A stretch of DNA of 5,580 nt from an uncultured Bacillota bacterium (lineage in GTDB: Bacteria > Bacillota_I > Bacilli_A > RFN20 > CAG-826): contig CAMOEH010000167.1 of the NCBI GenBank assembly GCA_946612055.1, forward strand, positions 1-5,580, read 5' to 3'. The translations under genes were made by a program, and so were the position numbers. Shown one piece after another: positions 1 to 5,580 of the stretch (the stretch's first letter is position 1; each line of letters starts with the position of its first letter). The notes beneath the pieces were generated by a model. That model was not told the origin of the DNA and did no database searches. It saw only the letters and a list, made by a program, of their open reading frames with translations.

Positions 1-3000
1 CCCGTTTGAAGAAGCTAATCGACATCAAGGCGCCCTATGTCATCTTGATGAACGAGAAGCGTATGCTTCAGGAAGCCGTCGATGCCCTTATCGATAATGG
101 CCGCCGTACCAAAGCCATCACCGGCAGCAACGGCCGTCCCTTCAAGTCCCTAAGCGCCGCCTTAAAAGGCAAGCCCGGACGTTTCCGTCAGAACCTCCTT
201 GGCAAACGTGTCGACTATTCCGGACGTTCCGTTATCGCGGTCGGACCAGACCTCAAGATGTATCAATGCGGATTGCCTCGCGAGATGGCGATCCAATTGC
301 TCCGCCCCTTCATCGCGGCCATCTTGATCCAAGAAAAAGTCGTTTCCGCCCACAAAGCCGCGGATAAATTCATCGATCGTTACGATCCGATTGTCTTCGA
401 CATCGTCGAAAAGATCATCTCGGAGCACCCGGTCCTTCTTAACCGCGCCCCGACCTTGCACCGTCTTGGTATTCAAGCCTTCCAGCCGAAGCTCGTCGAA
501 GGACGCGCGATCCGTTTGCACCCGCTTGTTTGCCCTGGCTTCAACGCCGACTTCGACGGTGACCAGATGGCTGTCCACGTGCCATTAGGAAAAGCGGCTC
601 AGCAAGAAGCCATCGAATTGATGCTTGCTTCCAATAACATCCTCGGGCCGAAAGATGGTAAAGCCATTGTCGTTCCTTCTCAGGACATGATCCTTGGCAA
701 CTTCCACCTTACCACCGAAGAAACCAGGGAAGATTTCCTCTCCCGTGCGAAAGATTTGGAATCCATCGAATCCAAAGAAGAGAAGACCCACGTCGCCGAA
801 AGCGAACGCAGCGAGATTCTCTTGATGGCCGAAGCCGATCGCCGCTACGCCGAAATGGAAGGAAAGATCTTCCACTCCGTTGACGAAGTCAAATTGGCTT
901 ACGAAACCAAAGTCATCTCCTTGCATAACCGTATCGCGATCCCGGCTCACGCCGTCCATAAAGACGAATGGCTATCAGAAGAAGTCCGCGCTGGCAATTT
1001 GCCCGAAGGCGTCGAGAAGAAATATCTCATCACCTCCGTTGGTAAAGTCCTCTTCAACGACATCTTCCCCGATGATTTCGTCTATATTAACGACAAGCCT
1101 TCCGCTGGTGTGGAAGAAAGAGCCTCTTGGTTCGTTTCTCCGGAAGAAGTCCTTGAGCAGCTTGGCGACAAATACGATGAGAATTCGCCTTTGTCTCCTC
1201 TTGCCCAATATATTGGAACCTTGCCGAAGAAGAGCCCGATCTCCAAAAAGACCTTAGGACCTCTCATCGACATGGTCTTCAAGAAATATGGCACCTCCAA
1301 AACCTCTGCCGTCCTCGACAAGATCAAGGACCAAGGGTTCAAATATTCGATGATTTCCTCCGTGACGGTCGCGATCTCCGACATCAATGATGTCAAAGGC
1401 AAAGAAGACCTCGTCAAAGAAGGAAACGAGAAAGTCGAAAAGGTCGAGAAATTCTACCGCAGAGGCTATCTCACCGCGAAAGAACGCCACAACAAGATCG
1501 TCGATATTTGGAAAGGGGTCACCGACGCCGTTGCCAAACTCGTCTCCGCTGAGATGAAACGCAACCCGCGCAACCCGCTTGTTATCATGGCTGACTCTGG
1601 ATCCCGTGGCTCCTTGGATAACTTCAAGCAGCTCATCGGTATGAAGGGCCTCGTCATGAACCCGAAAAACGAAGCCATCGAGCTTCCGATTATCTCCTCT
1701 TATCACGAAGGACTTCGTGTCAGCGAATACTTCAATAACACCCACGGCTCCCGTAAAGGTGCTGCCGATACGGCTCTTAAGACGGCTGACTCTGGTTATC
1801 TCACCCGCCGCTTGGTCGACGTCTCTCAAGACGTCATCGTCCGCGAGGAAGATTGCCATTGCGACCATGGCTTCCGCGTCCGCGAAATCCGCGACACGAG
1901 CCGCGACGCCGTCATCCGCACCCTCCAAGAGCGCATCATCGGGCGTTATGCGATGCATGATATCCTCGACAAAGAGGGCAAACTCCTCGTTCGTGGCAAC
2001 ACGATGATCACCCCCGAAGATGCCGACGCCATCGTTGCTAGCGGGATCAAGGAAGTGGAAATCCGCACGATCTTCACCTGCCAGACCCGCAATGGTGTCT
2101 GCCAGCACTGCTATGGTCTTAACATGGCTACCGGAAGCCTCGTCAACCTTGGCGAAGCCGTCGGTATCATGGCTGCTCAATCCATTGGTGAGCCAGGCAC
2201 TCAGCTTACGATGCGTGTCTTCCACACCGGTGGTATGGCCGCTAGCGACATCACCCAAGGTCTTCCCCGTGTCCAAGAGCTTGTTGAGGCTCGTAACCCG
2301 AAGGGCGAAGCCCTCATCTCGGAAATCGCTGGTAAGGTCGTCAAGATCACCCCAGTTGGTGAACGCTTCGAAGTCACCGTCAAGAATGACCTAGAAGAAA
2401 AGACCTATTCCACGAGCTATGGCGCTCACCTCCGCGTCAAAGTCGGTCAAGAAATTGAAAACGGCGCGAAGATCACCGAAGGTGCCATCAACCCGAAGAA
2501 ACTCCTTGAAGTCGGCGACGTCGAGAAACTCGAAGTCTACATGATCAAGGAAATCCAGAAGGTTTACGCGGCTCAGGGTATCGGCATCTCCGATAAGCAC
2601 CTCGAAATCATCATTCGTCAGATGCTCCGCAAAGTCGTCATCATCGATGGCGGCGACACGGATATGCTCCCTGGCACCCGCGTTTCGACCGAATACTTCA
2701 CCGAAGCTAACGGTCGCGCCCTCATGGAAGGCAAGCGCCCAGCTGCCGCTCAGCCTCTTGTCCTTGGCATCACCAAAGCGGCCTTGGAGACCGATTCCTT
2801 CCTCTCCGCCGCCTCCTTCCAGGAGACGACCCGCGTCCTCACCGATGCGGCCATCAAAGCCAAGAGAGATCCTCTCCATGGCTTGAAGGAAAACGTCATC
2901 ACCGGCAAGCTCATCCCTGCGGGAACTGGCTTGCGTCAAGAAAGCGAAGAAGAACTCGAAGAATTCTCCGTCCTTGAGGCGATGCAGAAGGTCAAAGACC

Positions 3001-3041
3001 AATACGTCGAGAAACACGACCGTTTGGCCGAAGGCAACTAA
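1..3041 (+). CDS. rpoC: DNA-directed RNA polymerase subunit beta' (partial, 5' end outside window)
   Basis: Largest catalytic subunit of bacterial RNA polymerase. The reading frame enters from the left edge (first whole codon at 3), so the TTG at 6 is an internal Leu, not a start. By comparison with B. subtilis RpoC, about 265 residues are missing, including the N-terminal zinc site and clamp start. Numbering the codon at 6 as residue 1: rudder/switch region at about 16-80; catalytic Mg motif NADFDGD at 180-186 (543-563); bridge helix at about 570-605; second zinc site C617, C692, C699, C702 (CX6CX2C for the last three); trigger loop at about 721-750 with catalytic-region His740; conserved C-terminal block with [18 protein letters not shown]. 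No large insertion follows the trigger loop, as in Bacillota. Oddities are a charged ~40-residue insertion (about 238-281), unusual bridge-helix residues, an extra Cys619 beside C617, and a ~35-residue acidic C-terminal tail. It ends at TAA and is followed by a terminator. Codon use favours C-ending codons, as expected for high expression. Identity is certain. Confidence 0.99.
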   Translation, partial: RLKKLIDIKAPYVILMNEKRMLQEAVDALIDNGRRTKAITGSNGRPFKSLSAALKGKPGRFRQNLLGKRVDYSGRSVIAVGPDLKMYQCGLPREMAIQLLRPFIAAILIQEKVVSAHKAADKFIDRYDPIVFDIVEKIISEHPVLLNRAPTLHRLGIQAFQPKLVEGRAIRLHPLVCPGFNADFDGDQMAVHVPLGKAAQQEAIELMLASNNILGPKDGKAIVVPSQDMILGNFHLTTEETREDFLSRAKDLESIESKEEKTHVAESERSEILLMAEADRRYAEMEGKIFHSVDEVKLAYETKVISLHNRIAIPAHAVHKDEWLSEEVRAGNLPEGVEKKYLITSVGKVLFNDIFPDDFVYINDKPSAGVEERASWFVSPEEVLEQLGDKYDENSPLSPLAQYIGTLPKKSPISKKTLGPLIDMVFKKYGTSKTSAVLDKIKDQGFKYSMISSVTVAISDINDVKGKEDLVKEGNEKVEKVEKFYRRGYLTAKERHNKIVDIWKGVTDAVAKLVSAEMKRNPRNPLVIMADSGSRGSLDNFKQLIGMKGLVMNPKNEAIELPIISSYHEGLRVSEYFNNTHGSRKGAADTALKTADSGYLTRRLVDVSQDVIVREEDCHCDHGFRVREIRDTSRDAVIRTLQERIIGRYAMHDILDKEGKLLVRGNTMITPEDADAIVASGIKEVEIRTIFTCQTRNGVCQHCYGLNMATGSLVNLGEAVGIMAAQSIGEPGTQLTMRVFHTGGMAASDITQGLPRVQELVEARNPKGEALISEIAGKVVKITPVGERFEVTVKNDLEEKTYSTSYGAHLRVKVGQEIENGAKITEGAINPKKLLEVGDVEKLEVYMIKEIQKVYAAQGIGISDKHLEIIIRQMLRKVVIIDGGDTDMLPGTRVSTEYFTEANGRALMEGKRPAAAQPLVLGITKAALETDSFLSAASFQETTRVLTDAAIKAKRDPLHGLKENVITGKLIPAGTGLRQESEEELEEFSVLEAMQKVKDQYVEKHDRLAEGN
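720..848 (+). other. Charged insertion inside RpoC (about residues 238-281)
   Basis: Between the conserved block ending LGNFHLT and the next shared block (GKIF...DEV...LHNRIAIPA), this RpoC carries about 40 residues more than the B. subtilis and E. coli chains, where the same stretch is a short GEGMV-type loop. The added segment is rich in Glu, Lys, Arg and Ala and looks helical. It keeps frame and ordinary codon use, so it is a true part of the protein and not a frameshift. The alignment was done by eye from memory of the reference proteins, so its edges are approximate to several residues. Confidence 0.6.
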
Positions 3042-3054
3042 CCTCAATTCCACT

Positions 3055-3084
3055 AGCCCATCGCGCGAGCGGTGGGCTTTTGTT
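3055..3084 (+). terminator. Intrinsic terminator after rpoC
   Basis: A 10-bp stem pairs 3055-3064 (AGCCCATCGC) with 3069-3078 (GCGGTGGGCT). It contains one T-G wobble and closes on a GCGA tetraloop of the stable GNRA class. The stem is followed at once by a T-rich tract (TTTTGTT, 3078-3084). It starts 13 bases after the rpoC stop and should end the rpoC transcript. The T-tract overlaps the extended -10 promoter of the next gene. Confidence 0.93.
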
Positions 3085-3089
3085 ATAAT
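3081..3089 (+). promoter_or_regulatory. Extended -10 promoter (TGTTATAAT) for the lipoprotein operon
   Basis: TATAAT at 3084-3089 is a perfect housekeeping-sigma -10 box, preceded at the right distance by TG (3081-3082), giving a full TGnTATAAT extended -10. The expected -35 position (around 3061-3066) lies in the terminator loop and shows no TTGACA likeness, which is tolerable for an extended -10 promoter. Initiation about 7 bases after the -10 box falls at or next to 3096, the A of the ATG of the next gene. The mRNA would therefore have little or no 5' leader, and no Shine-Dalgarno sequence is present between 3085 and 3095. Confidence 0.75.
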
Positions 3090-3095
3090 CAACAC

Positions 3096-4739
3096 ATGAA
3101 ACCAAACCGCATCCTTGGCTTAATTTGTAGCATCCTTCTTTCTTCCTGCGCGATGCCGGAAATTTCGATCTCAACGGAAAGCTCTTCTAGCCAAGAGACT
3201 TCGACTTCGAAAACGGAGGAATCGATTTCAAGTTCAACCTCCTCTTCTTCGGAGGAATCTTCCATTTCGACCTCCTCTTCTTCCGAGGAGCAAACTTCTA
3301 GTACCTCTTCTTCGGAGGAATCTAGTTCTAGTTCGTCTTCTTCAACGGAAGAAAGCAGTTCATCCTCTTCTATTTCTCCTGAGCCTTTAGATGCTCCGGT
3401 TACCCTAGATTTATATGCATTCAACGATTTCCATGGGAATGTTTTGGATTCTAGCAATGGGCTTGGGATCACGAAAACAACGACCTTGCTTCGGAATTTG
3501 ACGCAAGGGCAAGAACCTTTGTTCTTATCCCAAGGAGATATGTGGCAAGGGAGCATGGAATCCAATTTGACGCGAGGAGAGCTCGTGACGAGATGGATGA
3601 ACCAAATCGGATTCTCGATGATGACGGTTGGCAACCACGAATTCGACTGGACTACCTCTTATATTGCCCAAAATGGCGAAATCGCTTCTTTCCCGATTTT
3701 GGGGATCAACGTCATCGATGTAGAAACGCAAGAAAGGGCCTCTTTCTGCCAGCCTTCCACCGTGGTGACTTCCCAAGGGATTAAGGTTGGGATCATTGGA
3801 GCGGTGGGGGATTGCTATTCCTCGATCTCCGCTTCGATGGTAAGAGATGTCCGCTTTGCCGTTGGGGAAGAATTGACCGCTTTAGTCCAAGAAGAATCCC
3901 ATCGTTTGAAATGTGAGGAAGGATGCGATTTCATCGTCTTTTCTTGTCACGATTCTTACCAGCATTACGACACGAACCTAAGCCAAGGCGAGGATAAAGT
4001 CGACCTCGTTTTGGAAGGCCATACCCACGAAGATTATCGCGAAATCGATTCTTATGGCGTCTATCACGTCCAAAGCTATGCCCAAAACGGCAGCTTCAAC
4101 CACGTTGCTGTATCTTTTAACGAAAATCGAGAAGTCACTTCGGTTACGGCCGAAGGCATCTACACCTCTTCTTACGCGGATTTAGAAGAAGATGCAGAAA
4201 CGCTGTCTTTGCTTAACGAATATGCCGAGGAATTTGCTTCCTATTATGAACCTTTAGGCTATAACGCCTCCTACCGTTCTTCGCGGGCTTTAAGGAAGAC
4301 GGTCTCTTCTCTATATCTTGAACACGGCCTAGCCAAATGGGGCGAAGATTACGATATCGTCCTCGGAGGAGGATACCTCTCTTGCCGTAGTCCATCTTGC
4401 TTGGAAGTAGGGGACGTGACTTTGGCGATGTTATATACCTTATTCCCCTTTGATAACGATTTGGTTCTTTGCTCGATTCCTGGCGAGATTTTGGATCAAT
4501 GGGTCCGTGGCGTTGGTTCGCAAAGCCACAATTATTTCCTTTCCTATTCTTCTTATGGAGATGAGGTGAAAACGATGGTGGATACCACCAAGAATTATTA
4601 TGTGGTCACGGATACCTATACTTCCGATTACGCGCCAAACCAATTGACCGAAATCGACCGATATTCCACTTCCGGGTATTATGCCCGCGATATGCTTGGG
4701 GAATATATCGCCGCGGGAGGATACGCGACCGAGTCATGA
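3096..4739 (+). CDS. Surface lipoprotein 5'-nucleotidase / cyclic-nucleotide phosphodiesterase family metallophosphatase
   Basis: 547-residue secreted, lipid-anchored hydrolase of the UshA/CpdB-like family (calcineurin-type metallophosphatase plus 5'-nucleotidase C-terminal domain), which dephosphorylates extracellular nucleotides or related phosphoesters. A signal peptide with lipobox LSSC (Cys18) is followed by a Ser/Glu tether at 24-94. The phosphatase domain at about 102-345 has all the metal motifs: D111-x-H113, G147-D148, GNHE at 179-182, H285, and GHTH at 308-311. The C-terminal substrate domain at about 385-545 has GGG at 424-426, R431 and FPFDN at 450-454. I chose ATG 3096 because it begins a textbook signal peptide; the upstream in-frame GTG at 3072 lies inside the terminator hairpin and would add charged/polar residues ahead of it. 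It stands 54 bases after rpoC with its own promoter and overlaps the next gene by ATGA. Exact substrate cannot be read from sequence; a 2',3'-cyclic nucleotide phosphodiesterase or UDP-sugar hydrolase activity is equally possible. Family call is firm. Confidence 0.93.
   Translation: MKPNRILGLICSILLSSCAMPEISISTESSSSQETSTSKTEESISSSTSSSSEESSISTSSSSEEQTSSTSSSEESSSSSSSSTEESSSSSSISPEPLDAPVTLDLYAFNDFHGNVLDSSNGLGITKTTTLLRNLTQGQEPLFLSQGDMWQGSMESNLTRGELVTRWMNQIGFSMMTVGNHEFDWTTSYIAQNGEIASFPILGINVIDVETQERASFCQPSTVVTSQGIKVGIIGAVGDCYSSISASMVRDVRFAVGEELTALVQEESHRLKCEEGCDFIVFSCHDSYQHYDTNLSQGEDKVDLVLEGHTHEDYREIDSYGVYHVQSYAQNGSFNHVAVSFNENREVTSVTAEGIYTSSYADLEEDAETLSLLNEYAEEFASYYEPLGYNASYRSSRALRKTVSSLYLEHGLAKWGEDYDIVLGGGYLSCRSPSCLEVGDVTLAMLYTLFPFDNDLVLCSIPGEILDQWVRGVGSQSHNYFLSYSSYGDEVKTMVDTTKNYYVVTDTYTSDYAPNQLTEIDRYSTSGYYARDMLGEYIAAGGYATES
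3165..3377 (+). repeat. Ser/Glu low-complexity tether with ~11-residue Glu-Glu period
   Basis: Residues 24-94 of the lipoprotein are almost only Ser, Thr and Glu. Glu-Glu pairs fall at 41-42, 53-54, 64-65, 74-75 and 85-86, a spacing of 10-12 residues. At DNA level three related units start at 3237, 3270 and 3303, exactly 33 bases apart (ACC, Ser codons, GAG/GAA pair), and a weaker one follows near 3336. The copies differ at synonymous sites, so the amino-acid pattern appears kept. Its likely role is a flexible acidic spacer that holds the enzyme away from the membrane or through the cell-surface layer. Confidence 0.85.
4716..4720 (+). promoter_or_regulatory. Possible weak ribosome binding site for the M6-like gene
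   Basis: GGAGG sits 15 bases before the ATG at 4736, inside the end of the nucleotidase gene. The spacing is longer than usual, so it may contribute little. Translation is more likely coupled to the upstream gene by the ATGA stop/start overlap at 4736-4739. Confidence 0.35.
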
Positions 4740-5580
4740 GAAAGAAAAATTTTCTTTTATTAGCCTTATCTTTTTCTTTGCTCTCGTGCGCGGGCAAACC
4801 TTTTTCTTTTTATTATCCTGGGGAACTAAATGAATCCCCCTTCCTTTATGAAGAAAAAGAAGGATATAACCGCGTTGGAGAATTTGCTTCTTTGTCCTTT
4901 GCCGACAAGACTTTCTCTTCGGAATATCGACAAATCTATGAAAGCAAAAGCAGTGCGGGCGTGGCTCATTATGCTTTGCCTTCATTAGGGAAGCAAAAGA
5001 TCCTCGTCATCCCCGTGGATTTCGTCGATGCGCCTTCCTCTTCTTTAGAAAATAACGCCCTTTCTTATATCCAAGAGGCTTTCTTTGGGGATAAGGCCCA
5101 TTGCCAATACGAAAGCCTAGCTTCTTATTATGACCAAAGCTCCTACCACCGTTTCCAAATCGCAGGGAAAGTGGCTTCTTCTTGGTATCGTCACGAAAAA
5201 AGCGTCGAAGAGCTTTCTTCGATTTCTTCTCCTTCTGCTTGCCGTAATGAGCTCGCTTCGATTTATGAGAAGGCTTTGCATTGGTATGACTTAACTTATC
5301 CTGAAGACCCTTCTTCCAATTATGCCTTTACTGCTAGCGATGGCTCGAAGATTATCCCCGTCCATTTCCTTTATTCAGCTCCTTATAATCACGAAGAGGA
5401 TGGACGTTCTTCCTTTTTCTGGGCGTTTACGATCAATCATCCCGCGCCGATTTGCTGGACCTCTTATGAAATGCTCCATCTTTCTAGAGGCAAAATCGAC
5501 GCCCATACGATCATCCACGAAACCGGGCATATGCTTGGATTAAAAGATTATTACCATACCTCTTCCCCTCAATTAGAACG
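4736..5580 (+). CDS. Lipoprotein with M6-like (immune inhibitor A type) zinc metalloprotease domain (partial, 3' end outside window)
   Basis: An open frame of 281 codons from ATG 4736 to the window edge without a stop. It encodes a secreted, lipid-anchored metalloprotease expected to cut extracellular proteins. The N-terminus is MRKKN followed by a hydrophobic run and lipobox LLSC (Cys18). Residues 88-98 (KILVIPVDFVD) match the opening strand typical of M6-like domains. SLASYYDQSSYHRFQIAGKV at 127-146 matches the SxxxYYxxxSYxxxxxxGxV block of that family. H261-E262-x-x-H265-x-x-G268-x-x-D271 is the zinc-binding HExxHxxGxxD motif, with Glu262 as the expected catalytic residue. The start overlaps the nucleotidase stop by four bases, so the two are almost surely co-transcribed and translationally coupled. 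The downstream part of the protease, and any C-terminal beta-sandwich or anchoring repeats, lie outside the window. Codons are more T-rich than in rpoC. The family assignment is good; subfamily and substrate are unknown. Confidence 0.9.
   Translation, partial: MRKKNFLLLALSFSLLSCAGKPFSFYYPGELNESPFLYEEKEGYNRVGEFASLSFADKTFSSEYRQIYESKSSAGVAHYALPSLGKQKILVIPVDFVDAPSSSLENNALSYIQEAFFGDKAHCQYESLASYYDQSSYHRFQIAGKVASSWYRHEKSVEELSSISSPSACRNELASIYEKALHWYDLTYPEDPSSNYAFTASDGSKIIPVHFLYSAPYNHEEDGRSSFFWAFTINHPAPICWTSYEMLHLSRGKIDAHTIIHETGHMLGLKDYYHTSSPQLE

Noticed and set aside
6..8. TTG at 6 as the start of rpoC
   Set aside because: The codon before it (Arg) and the following residues match the inside of RpoC near residue 267 of B. 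subtilis, so the gene simply continues beyond the left edge.
1254..2276. 340-codon open frame on the minus strand opposite rpoC
   Set aside because: It lies wholly inside the conserved rpoC frame. Its Asp/Val/Phe/Ala-rich translation is what C-ending rpoC codons give on the reverse strand, and no known motif is visible. The shorter minus-strand frames at 162-578, 585-959 and 2391-3095 are rejected for the same reason.
3072..3095. Upstream GTG start that would lengthen the nucleotidase by eight residues
   Set aside because: It sits in the 3' arm of the terminator hairpin, upstream of the promoter's likely start site, and would spoil the signal peptide beginning at ATG 3096.
3237..3353. CRISPR array or phase-variable simple repeat in the 33-base units
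   Set aside because: The units lie inside a coding frame, have no unique spacers, and differ from each other at synonymous sites. There is no long pure tract of the kind that drives slippage.
3089..3634. 181-codon minus-strand frame with a long Glu-rich stretch
   Set aside because: The Glu run is the reverse complement of the Ser codons (TCT/TCC) in the lipoprotein tether. The plus-strand protein has a signal peptide and full catalytic motifs.
4737..4739. TGA read as tryptophan (Mycoplasma code), joining the two lipoproteins
   Set aside because: The frame after TGA is not the one carrying the second lipoprotein, which starts at ATG 4736 with its own lipobox. Tryptophan is encoded by TGG throughout.

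Overview
The window looks like chromosome from a member of the Bacillota (Bacilli, or an Erysipelotrichia/Mollicutes-like side branch). The RNA polymerase beta' chain resembles the Bacillus subtilis protein almost throughout and lacks the large trigger-loop insertion of enterobacteria. The two genes behind it encode lipoproteins with Gram-positive-style signal peptides. TGA is used as a stop and tryptophan is encoded by TGG, so the Mycoplasma genetic code does not apply. Placement finer than this is guesswork; base composition is moderate, roughly 50% GC by eye.

Layout, all on the + strand. (1) Positions 1-3041 hold the last ~1,013 codons of rpoC, cut at its 5' end by the window edge, with roughly 265 N-terminal residues missing. 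(2) Positions 3042-3095 form a compact 54-base spacer. It holds a strong intrinsic terminator whose U-tract runs straight into a perfect extended -10 promoter. (3) Positions 3096-4739 encode a lipoprotein with a Ser/Glu tether and a two-domain 5'-nucleotidase/cyclic phosphodiesterase. (4) Positions 4736-5580 encode a second lipoprotein, an M6-like zinc metalloprotease, overlapping the previous gene by ATGA and cut by the right edge of the window.

Functionally, the window passes from core transcription machinery to a two-gene (or longer) surface-hydrolase operon. Two membrane-tethered enzymes, one releasing phosphate and nucleosides from nucleotides and one cleaving protein, would fit nutrient scavenging by an auxotrophic, host- or community-associated bacterium; that role is inferred. 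The spacing of the promoter predicts a leaderless mRNA for the nucleotidase.

I see no clearly new multi-gene system. The points most worth a second look are the fused terminator/promoter with a predicted leaderless start, substitutions in the normally near-invariant bridge-helix cap of RpoC at positions tied to salinamide resistance, a ~40-residue charged insertion in RpoC, and the periodic Glu-Glu pattern in the lipoprotein tether.
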